A DNA stretch of 64,000 nt from contig CP067345.1 in NCBI GenBank assembly GCA_020641055.1, forward strand, positions 3,031,317 to 3,095,316. The letters run 5' to 3'. A program made the position numbers and the translations under genes. The notes beneath the pieces were generated by a model. That model saw nothing but the letters and a program-made list of their open reading frames with translations. It was not told the origin of the DNA and ran no database searches. The DNA is from Clostridioides sp. ES-S-0010-02 (GTDB lineage: Bacteria > Bacillota > Clostridia > Peptostreptococcales > Peptostreptococcaceae). Positions 1 through 9,657 of this stretch are shown one piece after another; within the stretch, counting starts at the first letter, position 1; every line of letters begins with the position of its first letter.

Positions 1-28
1 TATTTCTAGATTGCTTATTTAAATTCAT
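1..28 (-). CDS. 5' end of a gene cut by the window edge
   Basis: An ATG on the minus strand at 28-26 is followed by nine sense codons (MNLNKQSRN) up to the window edge. An AGAAGG-type ribosome binding site lies about 7 bases upstream. It follows the MarR gene by 47 bases in the same direction, so the two probably share a transcript. MarR genes are often followed by a drug-export ABC transporter or efflux pump, but the nine residues cannot identify the product. Confidence 0.55.
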
Positions 29-75
29 GTCTTTACCTTCTTTCTGTTTTTATTAGCAACACTTAAGAAATATCT

Positions 76-501
76 CTATTTTTTATCTTCAAAAAACTTT
101 ATAATCTTTTTTTGAATACGTATGTAAGCAATAGCATCTTCTGGACCTAGTGCTTTTAAAAATTCAACTGTATACTCTAAAAATTCTTTTTCATTTATTT
201 TCTGCTGTTGTATTCCCTTAGGCATTAATTGAACTAGTGTCTGTCTACCATTTTGTGGGTCAACACAGCGTTCAATCATTTCCTTTGATTCTAATTGATT
301 AAGAATAGCAGACATTCTAGCAGTACTAACATTCATAGTACTACTTATTTCTTTTGGATTTACTTTTTTATTATTTTTAGATAAATAACCCAATACAAAT
401 TTTTCACCACTTTGTATATCTGCAATTTTATCTTTATGCGGTATTTTTACCATCAACGTCTTAACCTTTCCAAGTTCAAGTGCTAATTTCATATAGTCCA
501 C
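76..501 (-). CDS. MarR-family transcriptional regulator
   Basis: This 141-residue protein has the winged-helix layout of MarR repressors. A helix-turn-helix runs about residues 48-72 (KEISSTMNVSTARMSAILNQ), followed by a wing with the family-typical D-x-x-x-G-R-Q pattern (DPQNGRQTLVQL). Flanking helices would form the dimer. The start is GTG, because AAGGAGG lies 7 bases upstream of it while the next ATG is 16 bases away. A near-perfect palindrome lies just upstream at 517-537, suggesting autoregulation. A second gene follows closely and is probably co-regulated. The ligand and targets are unknown. Confidence 0.88.
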   Translation of the reverse strand: MDYMKLALELGKVKTLMVKIPHKDKIADIQSGEKFVLGYLSKNNKKVNPKEISSTMNVSTARMSAILNQLESKEMIERCVDPQNGRQTLVQLMPKGIQQQKINEKEFLEYTVEFLKALGPEDAIAYIRIQKKIIKFFEDKK

Positions 502-516
502 ATTATCACCTCCTTA

Positions 517-537
517 ATTGCTAATACTATTAGTAAT
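517..537. promoter_or_regulatory. Palindromic operator in front of the MarR gene
   Basis: The arms ATTGCTAATA and TATTAGTAAT flank a central C and match in 9 of 10 positions as an inverted repeat. It lies 15 bases before the GTG start, between the likely promoter and the ribosome binding site. A further half-site, TATTAGCAAT, occurs at 594-603. Size and position fit a MarR-type autoregulatory operator; binding is inferred. Confidence 0.6.
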
Positions 538-602
538 TTACCATATGTTGTAAATAAAATCAATATTAACACGATATTTAATAGTCATTATCATATTAGC
601 AA

Positions 603-631
603 TAAAAAAAGCAAAACCCTAGGATTTTGCC
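603..631 (-). terminator. Intrinsic terminator of pnp
   Basis: On the minus strand, GCAAAATCCTAGGGTTTTGC folds into a hairpin (611-630) followed directly by seven Ts. It begins about 18 bases past the pnp stop codon. Confidence 0.8.
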
Positions 632-648
632 TTTAATTATTTAATATA

Positions 649-2760
649 TTATTTATTTTTATGCTCTGGTTTTGGTAAAAGAACTTTTCTGGATAAGTTA
701 ACTCTTCCTTTTTCATCTATTTCTGTAACTTTAACTTCAACTTCATCTCCTATATTTAATACATCTTCAACCTTAGCAACTCTTTCATGAGCTATATGAG
801 ATATATGAAGTAATCCTTCTTTTCCTGGAAGTATTTCAATAAATGCTCCAAAATTCATTATTCTACTTACTTTACCTTTATAAGTTTTTCCTACTTCTGG
901 TTCAATAACTATATTATTTATAAGTTCTTGAGCTCTATTAATCATATCAATTTCAATACCTGATATGAATACTTCTCCAGTTTGTTCAATATCTATCTTA
1001 ACTCCAGTTTCATCTATTATCTTAGTTATTATTTTTCCACCAGGTCCTATTACATCTTTTATTTTGTCAGGATTTATTTGCATTTTAACAATCTTAGGTG
1101 CATATGGTGAAAGCTCTGGTTTTGGTTGAGATATAGTTTTTCTCATTTCTCCTAGTATATGGATTCTACCTTCCTTAGCTTGTTTTAAAGCACGTTGTAG
1201 AACTTCTTTATCTATACCATCTATTTTTATATCCATTTGTATCGCAGTTATACCATGCTCTGTTCCAGCCACTTTAAAGTCCATGTCTCCTAAGTGGTCT
1301 TCCATACCTTGTATATCTGAAAGCACTGCTACTTTACCATCATGCTTTATAAGTCCCATTGCTATACCTGCAACCATGTCTCTTATAGGTACACCTGCAT
1401 CAAGCAGAGATAATGTTGAGCCACATACACTCGCTTGAGATGTAGAACCATTTGAACTCAATACTTCAGAAACTAATCTAATAGCATAAGGGAAGTCTTC
1501 TTGAGATGGTATCACTGGTAGTAAAGCTCTCTCAGCTAAAGCACCATGCCCTATTTCTCTTCTACCTGGACCTCTTGATGGTCTAGCTTCTCCAACACTA
1601 TATGATGGGAAATTGTAGTGATGCATATATCTCTTGTTTTCTTCTTCATCTAATCCATCTAACTTTTGAACATCTCCTAAAGCACCTAAAGTAGCTACAT
1701 TAAGTACTTGAGTTTGTCCTCTAGTAAATATAGCTGAACCATGAGCTCTAGGTATCATACCAGTTTCACACCATATAGGTCTGATTTCTTCTAATTTTCT
1801 ATTATCTGGTCTTACATTTTCATGCACTATAAGTTTTCTTACTTCTTCTTTTATTATATCTTGTAATACTTCCTCTATATCACCAATAAGTTCTTCAAAA
1901 TTTTCAATAGTTTCTTCAAAATGAGCTAGAGTTTCTTCTTTAACTCTATCCATCTTTTCCATTCTTTCTAGTTTTTCAAAAGTTTGAACTGCGTCCTTCA
2001 TCTTAGCAGTTGCAAATTCACGAACCAATTGAGTTATTTCTTCTCCTGCATGGTATAATTCAACAACAATTTTTTCTTTTCCAACTTCTGCAACTATACC
2101 ATCTATAAATTCAACCACTTTTTTTATTTCTTGATGAGCGAATAAAATAGCATCAAGCATTATATCATCTGGAACTTCATCTGCTCCAGCTTCAACCATC
2201 ATTATTGCTTCTTTTGTACCTGAAACAACTAGATGCATTGAACTTTTCTCTCTTTGCTCTGCATTTGGATTTACAACAAATGCACCATCTACAAGACCAA
2301 CACATACTGAACCTGTTGGACCATTAAATGGTATATCTGATATAGAAAGTGCTATAGATGAACCTATCATTGCTACTATATCTGGTGTGCAATCTTGATC
2401 TACTGATAAAACTGTTGCAACTACCTGAACATCATTTCTAAATCCTTTTGGAAATAATGGTCTTATTGGTCTATCTATCAATCTTGATGTAAGTATCGCT
2501 TTTTCTGAAGGCTTACCTTCTCTCTTTAAAAAACCTCCAGGTATTTTACCTACAGAGTATAATTTTTCTTCATAATCTACACTTAAAGGGAAAAAGTCTA
2601 TTCCGTCTCTAGGCTTAGCTGATTTAGTTGTATTTACCATTACCATACTGTCGCTATATCTAACTATACAGCTACCGTTAGTCATTTCACAAATTTTTCC
2701 TATTTCTACAGAAAGTTCTCTCCCTGCGAAATCCATTTTAAATATTTTATGTTCAAACAT
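649..2760 (-). CDS. pnp: Polyribonucleotide nucleotidyltransferase (PNPase)
   Basis: The 703-residue protein is full length for PNPase, the phosphate-dependent 3'-5' exoribonuclease of mRNA decay. Two RNase PH domains flank an all-helical linker; the second contains the conserved [19 protein letters not shown] active-site segment. A KH domain follows ([12 protein letters not shown]...), then an S1 domain ([17 protein letters not shown]...). The start is the ATG giving MFEHKIFK, with AGGAGG 10 bases upstream; an upstream in-frame extension lacks a ribosome binding site. The gene has its own promoter at 2810-2838 and a terminator. Unusually, degV lies between it and rpsO. Confidence 0.97.
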   Translation of the reverse strand: MFEHKIFKMDFAGRELSVEIGKICEMTNGSCIVRYSDSMVMVNTTKSAKPRDGIDFFPLSVDYEEKLYSVGKIPGGFLKREGKPSEKAILTSRLIDRPIRPLFPKGFRNDVQVVATVLSVDQDCTPDIVAMIGSSIALSISDIPFNGPTGSVCVGLVDGAFVVNPNAEQREKSSMHLVVSGTKEAIMMVEAGADEVPDDIMLDAILFAHQEIKKVVEFIDGIVAEVGKEKIVVELYHAGEEITQLVREFATAKMKDAVQTFEKLERMEKMDRVKEETLAHFEETIENFEELIGDIEEVLQDIIKEEVRKLIVHENVRPDNRKLEEIRPIWCETGMIPRAHGSAIFTRGQTQVLNVATLGALGDVQKLDGLDEEENKRYMHHYNFPSYSVGEARPSRGPGRREIGHGALAERALLPVIPSQEDFPYAIRLVSEVLSSNGSTSQASVCGSTLSLLDAGVPIRDMVAGIAMGLIKHDGKVAVLSDIQGMEDHLGDMDFKVAGTEHGITAIQMDIKIDGIDKEVLQRALKQAKEGRIHILGEMRKTISQPKPELSPYAPKIVKMQINPDKIKDVIGPGGKIITKIIDETGVKIDIEQTGEVFISGIEIDMINRAQELINNIVIEPEVGKTYKGKVSRIMNFGAFIEILPGKEGLLHISHIAHERVAKVEDVLNIGDEVEVKVTEIDEKGRVNLSRKVLLPKPEHKNK

Positions 2761-2809
2761 TAATGCTTGTCCTCCTCTTATTAAAAACACGTATATCACT
2801 CTATTTACT

Positions 2810-2838
2810 ATATTATCAAAAATACTATAAATTAACAA
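2810..2838 (-). promoter_or_regulatory. Probable sigma-A promoter of pnp
   Basis: On the minus strand, TTGTTA (2833-2838) and TAATAT (2810-2815) are separated by exactly 17 bases, about 50 bases upstream of the pnp start. Prediction from consensus only. Confidence 0.55.
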
Positions 2839-2884
2839 TATAAAAATTATCTTTGCCTATATATGCAAGAAGCTTATATTCCTG

Positions 2885-3730
2885 CTAATTAGAACAACTT
2901 ATAGCTAATATATCTGGCCCTGTATGAGAGCAAATAGAAACTCCACCTCTAGTAAACAAGACTCTTCTTGCTTTTATTCTTTTATTTACTTCTTCTTTTA
3001 ATATTTCACAATCATGTAGATTATCTCCACAGCCTATTGTTACTATTTTCCCTTCTAAAGACCCTTCATTCATTTCTAAAATTATATCTACTAGTTTACT
3101 TGCTATATTTTTTACTCCTCTGACCTTGTTTACCAACTTAGCTTCCCCATTATCAAAGAAAAATATAGGTTTTATATTCAACATATTTCCTATTAAAGCA
3201 GTTGCTACTGGAACCCTTCCACTTTGTTTTAAGAAATCAAGGGTATATGGAGCAAAAAGTAATCTTATACTGCTACGAATGTTTTCTAACTCATTTATTA
3301 TTTCTTCAAACCCCAAACCTTCTTCAACAAGTTCACAGGCTTTTATAACATATTGCCCACTACCAAGTGATAAGTTTCGAGTATCAAATATATGTATTTT
3401 TTCTTTTTCATTCATATCATTCTTAGCTATTACAGCACTTTGAAAAGTTCCTGAGGCATTTGATGCACCTGTTAAACAGATTATATGATATCCCTCTTCT
3501 ATAAACTTATCAAATACTTCTTTAAACTCCATATATGTAGCTTGTGAAGTCTTAGGTATTTGTTTTATTTCTTTTACTTTCTTGTAAAACTCTTCTTTAT
3601 CTATATCCACTCCTTCTATGTATTCTCTATCATTAAAAATAACTGTAAGTGGAACTATTTCTATATAATCTTTCTTTGATATTTCATCTGGAATATCGCA
3701 CAAACTATCACATACTAACTTTATTTTCAA
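2885..3730 (-). CDS. DegV-family fatty-acid-binding protein
   Basis: This 281-residue protein has the DegV/FakB fold signature. The N-terminus is IKLVCDSLCDIP, with a KTSQAT segment near residue 60, the acyl-head-group loop TGASNASGTFQSA, a GRVP segment and a C-terminal SHTGPDILA motif. Family members bind a fatty acid and present it to the kinase FakA for phosphorylation; no FakA gene is visible here. The start is TTG with AGGAGG 8 bases upstream, which fits better than any ATG. It sits between rpsO and pnp, separated from rpsO by a strong terminator. The specific lipid ligand is unknown. Confidence 0.88.
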   Translation of the reverse strand: MKIKLVCDSLCDIPDEISKKDYIEIVPLTVIFNDREYIEGVDIDKEEFYKKVKEIKQIPKTSQATYMEFKEVFDKFIEEGYHIICLTGASNASGTFQSAVIAKNDMNEKEKIHIFDTRNLSLGSGQYVIKACELVEEGLGFEEIINELENIRSSIRLLFAPYTLDFLKQSGRVPVATALIGNMLNIKPIFFFDNGEAKLVNKVRGVKNIASKLVDIILEMNEGSLEGKIVTIGCGDNLHDCEILKEEVNKRIKARRVLFTRGGVSICSHTGPDILAISCSN

Positions 3731-3922
3731 AATAATTTCCTCCTTATTCTAACTAAATATTATAGTATAAAGTTTCTATATTTATCTTGTCTTTCCTTTT
3801 TAATTGCTTATGTATTTATATATTACCTTATATTCTTACCCAATATTATTCATTTTATAATTTTTTATAATGTATAAATTACTTTTATTATTAACTATTT
3901 TACTCTATAATAAATTAACTAT

Positions 3923-3955
3923 AAAAAAGCAGGTATACACTATACCTGCTTTTTT
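3923..3955 (-). terminator. Strong intrinsic terminator after rpsO
   Basis: A perfect 15-bp stem (3923-3937 with 3941-3955) and a 3-base loop, flanked by A and T tracts. It lies 14 bases past the rpsO stop and isolates rpsO from degV and pnp. The symmetry means it could act in both directions. Confidence 0.88.
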
Positions 3956-3968
3956 ATAAAGAATGAAA

Positions 3969-4226
3969 TTACTTTCTTAATCCTAATTTAGCTATTAATG
4001 CTCTATATCCTTCAAGATCTTTTTCTTTTAAGTAAGCTAATAAGTTTCTTCTTCTACCAACCATTTTTAATAGTCCTCTTCTTGAATGGTGGTCTTTCTT
4101 ATGAGTTTTTAAATGTCCATTTAGATCATTTATTCTAGCTGTTAATAAAGCTATTTGTACTTCTGGAGAACCAGTATCTCCTTCAACTCTTCCATATTCT
4201 TTGATTATTTCTGTTTTGTTTATCAT
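3969..4226 (-). CDS. rpsO: 30S ribosomal protein S15
   Basis: The 85 residues match S15 along the whole length ([46 protein letters not shown]). S15 binds the central domain of 16S rRNA early in 30S assembly. The start ATG has a GGAGGT site 5-6 bases upstream. A separate promoter (4317-4345) and a stem-loop leader (4257-4302) precede it, and a strong terminator follows, so it is probably a monocistronic, self-regulated unit. Confidence 0.98.
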   Translation of the reverse strand: MINKTEIIKEYGRVEGDTGSPEVQIALLTARINDLNGHLKTHKKDHHSRRGLLKMVGRRRNLLAYLKEKDLEGYRALIAKLGLRK

Positions 4227-4256
4227 TTAGATTACCTCCGTATTTTTTTAGAAACG

Positions 4257-4302
4257 CCTATTACTAAGCATTGATTGGAGTATTCAAAAGCTGAGTAATG
4301 GT
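4257..4302 (-). promoter_or_regulatory. Stem-loop in the rpsO leader, possible S15 autoregulatory element
   Basis: In the minus-strand RNA, ACCAUUACUCAGC (4302-4290) can pair with GCUUAGUAAUAGG (4269-4257), 10 of 13 positions, around a 20-base loop. It lies between the predicted promoter and the ribosome binding site. S15 represses its own mRNA through leader structures in several bacteria, but these are not conserved in sequence, so function is inferred from position. Confidence 0.45.
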
Positions 4303-4316
4303 TATTTTCCTTAATC

Positions 4317-4345
4317 ATTTTATCATACATTACCTGTTTTTGCAA
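4317..4345 (-). promoter_or_regulatory. Probable sigma-A promoter of rpsO
   Basis: On the minus strand, TTGCAA (4340-4345) and TAAAAT (4317-4322) are 17 bases apart, overlapping the 3' end of ribF. Transcription would start near 4310, leaving a leader of about 85 bases that contains the stem-loop. Confidence 0.6.
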
Positions 4346-5259
4346 ACATAGTTTTCATATACATAGTTTATGTCATTAGACAATTGATTTTTTAAGTCAT
4401 CTATTGAATTAAATTTTCTCTCATCCCTTATTCTTTCCAAAAATTCAACAATTATATTTTCACCATAAATATCTCTGTCAAATTCTAAAATATTTGTTTC
4501 AATAGACAAAGATTTTCCATTAACTGTTGGGTTGTAACCTACATTTGTAGCACCAAAATAAACCTCATCTCCAATATGTACAATAGAAGCATAGATACCT
4601 CTCTTTGGAATGAGCATATTATTCTTAAGGTCAATATTTGCTGTTGGGAATCCAATAGTTCTTCCAAGGTGTTTAGAATGTATAACACAGCCTTCCAACT
4701 TGTAATTACGACCTAAATACTCTTTGACATTAGTCATATCACCTTGGGATACTAAACTTCTAATATAAGTACTACTCACTCTTACATCATTTATTTTGAT
4801 TGGTTTTATTACTTCCACCTCAAAACCAAATTCATCTTCTAAGCTTTTTAATAGATTGACATTACCTTCCTTCGCTCTGGCAAACGTAAAGTCATGTCCA
4901 ATTACTATTTTTTTAGCTTTTAATTTTTTTACTAGTATCTCCTCTACAAAATCCTTTGCAGGTATTTTGGTCATATACTCATCAAATGGTATGATTACAA
5001 CTATATCTATTCCCAATTCTTCCAATAATCTTATTTTGTCCTCATTGCTTATAATATTTTTTGTTGAGTTTGGTCTAAAGTAGTTTACAGGATGATTTGC
5101 AAATGTAAATACAATACTCTGTATATTTTCTTTTTTTGCATATTCAACTGCTTTTTTTATAAGAACTTGATGTCCTTTGTGTATGCCATCAAAATTCCCT
5201 ATGGTAATGACACTTTCTTTTATGTTTGCTATTTCTGCTATAGATTTTATAATCACCAT
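4330..5259 (-). CDS. ribF: Bifunctional riboflavin kinase / FAD synthetase
   Basis: This 309-residue protein converts riboflavin to FMN and then FAD. The N-terminal adenylyltransferase half carries ITIGNFDGIHKGHQ and, later, SSTYIRSLVSQGD, both family hallmarks. The C-terminal flavokinase half carries GRTIGFPTANI and the YFGATNVGYNPTV segment with the metal-binding Thr-Ala-Asn. The ATG is preceded by GGGGA about 10 bases upstream. It follows truB after a hairpin (5326-5368) and an extended -10 (TATGCTATAAT on the minus strand at 5312-5322), so it may have its own transcript. Confidence 0.95.
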   Translation of the reverse strand: MVIIKSIAEIANIKESVITIGNFDGIHKGHQVLIKKAVEYAKKENIQSIVFTFANHPVNYFRPNSTKNIISNEDKIRLLEELGIDIVVIIPFDEYMTKIPAKDFVEEILVKKLKAKKIVIGHDFTFARAKEGNVNLLKSLEDEFGFEVEVIKPIKINDVRVSSTYIRSLVSQGDMTNVKEYLGRNYKLEGCVIHSKHLGRTIGFPTANIDLKNNMLIPKRGIYASIVHIGDEVYFGATNVGYNPTVNGKSLSIETNILEFDRDIYGENIIVEFLERIRDERKFNSIDDLKNQLSNDINYVYENYVCKNR

Positions 5260-5325
5260 AATAAATTTTCCCCGCTAAAATTATAATTTACTCTTAACTT
5301 ATTCACAAACTATTATAGCATAAGT

Positions 5326-5368
5326 AAAAGAGATAGACTATAGAAGTTATTATAGTACTATCTCTTTT
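5326..5368 (-). terminator. Hairpin between truB and ribF, probable (leaky) terminator
   Basis: The arms AAAAGAGATAG and CTATCTCTTTT pair perfectly, with further TATA/TATA pairing inside. The T tract on the minus strand is only four bases before it is broken, so termination of truB may be partial. On the plus strand a longer T-rich stretch follows, but no plus-strand gene ends here. Confidence 0.5.
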
Positions 5369-5390
5369 GGTGTTTTTTCAAATACATTGA

Positions 5391-6296
5391 TTATACAAAC
5401 ATCTTATCACTTTTAACACTTATTGTATTATTATGTTTTGATAATTTTCCTAATCCTAAGAAGTTATCTTTACTGTATACTCTTACAAATTCATCATCTT
5501 TACTGAGATTGTTCTTTAAAAATCTCTTATCATCTATTGAACCACCATTACTATAATATTTTATAGCATTAGGGTTTAATACAATATAATTAAACGAATC
5601 CAATACATAATCTATATCATATAAATGTTTATCCAGAGTTTCATTTGCATAAAATAATTCTAATTCTTCCAGCGTTATCGAATTTTCCAAGTTAAATTTG
5701 CCAGAAGATGTTCTATTTAAAAACGACATATGTCCTCCACACCCTAGATATTCTCCTATATCATGGCAAATGCTTCTCACATAAGTCCCTTTAGAACATT
5801 CAACATAAAACATTACTTTATTACCTTTTATACTAAGGATTTTTATATCTTTTATGTTTATTCTTCTAGTTTTTAAAGTAATCTCAGAGCCTCTACCACT
5901 TCTTACTAAATCACACATTCTCTTTCCATTTACTTTTAAAGCTGAGTAAATTGGAGGAAGTTGATCTATTTCACCTTTTTGCATATCAAAAGCTCTTTCT
6001 ATATCTTCATTACTTAACTTAAAATCATCAACTTTTTTTATAATTTCGCCAGATGAATCATAGGTATCTGTACTTATACCTAAAGTAAGTTCACATATAT
6101 ACGATTTATCTTTGTTTAAAATAAGTTCACATACTTTTGTAGCTTTTCCTATACATATTGGTAAAACACCTGATGCATCTGGGTCAAGAGTACCTGTATG
6201 CCCAACTTTTTTCATATTTAAAATCTTTCTTACCCTACTTACAACATCATGAGACGTCATACCTGTAGGCTTCAATATATTTATAATCTTATTCAT
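5391..6296 (-). CDS. truB: tRNA pseudouridine-55 synthase TruB
   Basis: The 301-residue enzyme makes pseudouridine 55 in the T-loop of tRNAs. The catalytic aspartate is in VGHTGTLDPDASGVLP (about residue 41), and the KPTGMTSHDVV and KGTYVRSICHDIG motifs are typical. The start ATG has AAGGTG about 8 bases upstream and lies 12 bases after the nrnA stop, consistent with one operon. Length and motif order are normal for the family. Confidence 0.96.
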   Translation of the reverse strand: MNKIINILKPTGMTSHDVVSRVRKILNMKKVGHTGTLDPDASGVLPICIGKATKVCELILNKDKSYICELTLGISTDTYDSSGEIIKKVDDFKLSNEDIERAFDMQKGEIDQLPPIYSALKVNGKRMCDLVRSGRGSEITLKTRRINIKDIKILSIKGNKVMFYVECSKGTYVRSICHDIGEYLGCGGHMSFLNRTSSGKFNLENSITLEELELFYANETLDKHLYDIDYVLDSFNYIVLNPNAIKYYSNGGSIDDKRFLKNNLSKDDEFVRVYSKDNFLGLGKLSKHNNTISVKSDKMFV

Positions 6297-6308
6297 TTTA
6301 TTGTCACC

Positions 6309-7283
6309 TTAAATTGATTTTAACACTGCCTCTAATACCATTTTTTTAGCATTATCAATACTATCTTTGATAGTGCATCCAGCAGCTCTTATGTGACCAC
6401 CGCCACCAAATACCTTAGCTATTTCACTTACATCAACATAATTTTTTGACCTAAAACTCACTTTAATTTCATCTTGTTTTTTTTCTTTAAATAAAATTCC
6501 AACTTCAATATCCTTTATATCTCTAGTATATGTTGTTATACCATCAACATCATTGAAACTCATGTTATTCCTATTCATCATATCCTGAGTTAAAATTATA
6601 CTAGATACCTTTGAATCAAATATCTCCAAAGATTTCAAAGCTTCACCTAATAATTTGTAATAATCAGAAGAATTACTTTGATATATATTTTGTATTATAG
6701 TATTTTTTTCTGCACCCAAAATAAGTAAATCCTTTGCCATTTCAAAACTACTTGCATGCACATTTGAATAGGAAAAATTTCCGGTATCAGTTACAAGACC
6801 TGTGTATAAACATGTTGCTATGTCTTTATTTATAATCTTAATGTCTTTTATTTCTTGAAATCTAACCAATAAATTATACACTAGTTCACAAGTAGAAGAT
6901 GCATCAATATCTACATAGTTTAAGTCTCCATATGAATCATTACTCGCATGATGGTCAATACAGATTACTTTTGATGCATTATTTTTGATTTCATCACTTA
7001 CACATATTCTCATCTTATCTCCACAGTCAAGTGCAATTAGAGAATACTTATTTATATCAAATTCATGAGACTTATAAATTTCTATACCTTCAACTAAAAA
7101 CTTTAAATTCAATGGAGCTTCATCATCAAGTACATAATATACATTTTTCCCTAAATTTTTTAGTGTATAATACATTGAAAGTGTGGAACCAATATTATCT
7201 CCATCTGGACTAATATGAGAGGTAACTATAAAATAGTCACCTTCATATATATAATTTATAATACTATCAATATTATTCATCAT
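6309..7283 (-). CDS. nrnA: DHH-family nanoRNase / pAp phosphatase
   Basis: A DHH-DHHA1 phosphoesterase of 324 residues. The DHH domain has SHISPDGDNIGS, DCGD and CIDHHAS; the C-terminal DHHA1 domain has GGGGHIRAAG. Relatives degrade 2-5 nucleotide RNAs and convert 3',5'-pAp to AMP. The start is taken as the ATG-ATG pair at 7283/7280, which has GAGGA about 8 bases upstream and overlaps the end of rbfA by 11 bases. A longer upstream reading lacks a ribosome binding site. The place between rbfA and truB is the usual Firmicute order. Confidence 0.93.
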   Translation of the reverse strand: MMNNIDSIINYIYEGDYFIVTSHISPDGDNIGSTLSMYYTLKNLGKNVYYVLDDEAPLNLKFLVEGIEIYKSHEFDINKYSLIALDCGDKMRICVSDEIKNNASKVICIDHHASNDSYGDLNYVDIDASSTCELVYNLLVRFQEIKDIKIINKDIATCLYTGLVTDTGNFSYSNVHASSFEMAKDLLILGAEKNTIIQNIYQSNSSDYYKLLGEALKSLEIFDSKVSSIILTQDMMNRNNMSFNDVDGITTYTRDIKDIEVGILFKEKKQDEIKVSFRSKNYVDVSEIAKVFGGGGHIRAAGCTIKDSIDNAKKMVLEAVLKSI

Positions 7284-7653
7284 AATTTTCATCCTCATTT
7301 TTTTGAGTATTTTTTTCATTTACTCTCTTTATAAGGCTATCCATATACATTCCTTTTTCTATTGAATCATCAAGTTTAAATATTATCTCAGGAATATATC
7401 TAAGCTTTATATTTTTTCCTACTTCTCTTCTTATATACCCTCCAGCACTCTTAAGTCCTGCTAATGTGGATTCTTCATCTCCACCTAGAATACTTACATA
7501 TACATAAGCATATCTTAGGTCATTTGTAACTTCTACATCAGTTACACTTACCAAAGATGTTATTCTAGGGTCTTTTACTCCATTTATAAGCATAGTGCTT
7601 ACTACTTTTCTTATTTCTTCTGCAATTCTTCTTGTTCTATTATATGATGCCAT
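7273..7653 (-). CDS. rbfA: Ribosome-binding factor A
   Basis: The 126-residue KH-fold protein helps mature the 5' end of 16S rRNA and supports growth in the cold. It begins YNRTRRIAEEIRKVVSTML and contains VTDVEVTNDLRYAYVYVSI and LRYIPEIIFKLDDSIEKG, all typical. The ATG has AGAAGG 8 bases upstream. It overlaps nrnA at the 3' end and follows infB by 42 bases. Confidence 0.97.
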   Translation of the reverse strand: MASYNRTRRIAEEIRKVVSTMLINGVKDPRITSLVSVTDVEVTNDLRYAYVYVSILGGDEESTLAGLKSAGGYIRREVGKNIKLRYIPEIIFKLDDSIEKGMYMDSLIKRVNEKNTQKNEDENYDE

Positions 7654-7695
7654 ACCATCGACCTTCTTTACTAACTGATTTTCTTTGATACGAAT

Positions 7696-9636
7696 TTATA
7701 ATTTTCTTTCTACTTCTTTAGTTATATAAGCTTCTACTATGTCGCCTTCTTTTATGTCATTATAATTTACAAAACTCATACCACATTCGTATCCAGAATT
7801 AACTTCTTTTACATCATCTTTAAATCTCTTAAGTGCTGCCAGTTCACCTTCATGTATTATTATACTATCTCTAACTAATCTTATTTTACAGTTTCTAAAT
7901 ATTTTACCATTAGTTACATAACATCCAGCTACTGTTCCAATACCAGATATTTTATATATTTCTCTTATTTCAGCTTTTCCTGTTTCTTCATCAACATATT
8001 CAGGGTCTAACATACCAGTCATAGCAGCTTGTATATCTTCTATAGCTTTGTATATTATAGTATATGTTCTTATATCAACATTTTCCTTCTCTCCTAGAGA
8101 TTCTGCACCTGGAACTGGTCTTACATTGAATCCTATTATTATTGCATTAGAGGCTGCTGCAAGTAATATATCTGATTCTGTTACAGCTCCAACACCTCCA
8201 TGTATTACTTTAACCTGTACTTCTTCATTTGATAATTTTTCTAAAGATTGTTTAACTGCTTGTACTGAACCTTGTACATCTGCTTTTATAACTATGTTAA
8301 GGTCTTTTATAGCACCTTCACTCATTTGACTAAATAAAGCATCTAGTGATAATCTTTGAGTTGATTTTAACATCTCATCTCTAAATAATTGTTGTCTTCT
8401 TGCTGCTACACTTCTAGCAATTTTATCTGTTGGAACCTCAACAAATTGGTCTCCACCTTGTGGAACTTCTGATAGCCCTAATATTTCCACTGCTGTAGAT
8501 GGACCTGCTGTTTTTACTCTTTTTCCTTTTGCATTTATCATTGCTCTAACTTTACCACATGCAACACCTGCAACAATTGGATCACCTACTGTTAGAGTAC
8601 CACCCTGAACAAGTACTGTTGCAACTGGACCTCTTCCCTTATCAAGCTCAGCTTCTATAACAGTTCCTACTGCTCTTTTATTTGGATTGGCTCTTAATTC
8701 TTCTATTTCAGCAACCAACAATACCATTTCTAAAAGTGTATCTATTCCTTCTTTTTTCTTAGCTGATACTGGAACTGCTATTACTTCTCCACCCCAGTCT
8801 TCAACTAATAATCCCTGGTCTGCTAATTCTTGTTTAACTTTATCTGGGTTTGCACCTGGTTTATCTATTTTATTTATAGCAACTATTAAAGGTACTCCTG
8901 CTGCTTTAACATGGTTTATTGCTTCTACTGTTTGAGGCATTATACCATCATCTGCTGCAACAACTAATATTGCTATATCTGTAACTTGTGCTCCTCTTGC
9001 TCTCATTGATGTGAAAGCCTCATGCCCTGGTGTATCTAAAAAGACTATTTTTTGTCCATTAATTTTAACTTCTGAAGCACCTATATGCTGAGTTATTCCT
9101 CCAGCTTCACCTGAAATTACATCAGTTTTTCTTATTGCATCTAGTAAAGATGTTTTACCATGGTCAACATGTCCCATAACTGTAACAACTGGTGGTCTAG
9201 GTTTTAAATCCTCTTCATTATCTTCTTCAATTTCCATTAAAGCTTCTATTTCTAAAGCTTCTGTATCATCACTTTCTGCTACTGTTAATTCAAATCCATA
9301 GTCTTTGGCAGCTAAAGCAGCAATCTCAAAATTTATCTCTTGATTTATTGTTGCCATAGTTCCCATTTTCATAAGCTTCATAATTATTTCTGATGGAGAT
9401 TTATCTAATTTAGTTGCCAATACTTGTACTGTCAACTGTCCATCTATTTCTATAATATTTCCATTTTCTTGAGATGAATCTTCACTTAACACTTCAAGTG
9501 CTAATTCTAACGCTTCACCTTCTAATACTGAATCTTTGTCAGTTACATTAATATCTAATTCAGCTAACTTATTTATAAGCTCTTCATTTGATATATTTAA
9601 TTTTTCTGCTATTTGGTATACTCTTGTTTTTGACAC
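7696..9636 (-). CDS. infB: Translation initiation factor IF-2
   Basis: The 646-residue GTPase delivers initiator fMet-tRNA to the 30S subunit. Two short IF2_N modules (residues about 1-50 and 65-120) precede the G domain: GHVDHGKT at 155-162, then [13 protein letters not shown] and NKID. The C-terminal part carries the IF2 domains up to fMet-tRNA binding. It is shorter than the E. coli protein because the long charged N-terminal linker is missing, which is usual in clostridia. The start is GTG, with GGGGGTG 5 bases upstream. Confidence 0.98.
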   Translation of the reverse strand: MSKTRVYQIAEKLNISNEELINKLAELDINVTDKDSVLEGEALELALEVLSEDSSQENGNIIEIDGQLTVQVLATKLDKSPSEIIMKLMKMGTMATINQEINFEIAALAAKDYGFELTVAESDDTEALEIEALMEIEEDNEEDLKPRPPVVTVMGHVDHGKTSLLDAIRKTDVISGEAGGITQHIGASEVKINGQKIVFLDTPGHEAFTSMRARGAQVTDIAILVVAADDGIMPQTVEAINHVKAAGVPLIVAINKIDKPGANPDKVKQELADQGLLVEDWGGEVIAVPVSAKKKEGIDTLLEMVLLVAEIEELRANPNKRAVGTVIEAELDKGRGPVATVLVQGGTLTVGDPIVAGVACGKVRAMINAKGKRVKTAGPSTAVEILGLSEVPQGGDQFVEVPTDKIARSVAARRQQLFRDEMLKSTQRLSLDALFSQMSEGAIKDLNIVIKADVQGSVQAVKQSLEKLSNEEVQVKVIHGGVGAVTESDILLAAASNAIIIGFNVRPVPGAESLGEKENVDIRTYTIIYKAIEDIQAAMTGMLDPEYVDEETGKAEIREIYKISGIGTVAGCYVTNGKIFRNCKIRLVRDSIIIHEGELAALKRFKDDVKEVNSGYECGMSFVNYNDIKEGDIVEAYITKEVERKL

Positions 9637-9657
9637 AAGATCACCCCCTATTTTATT

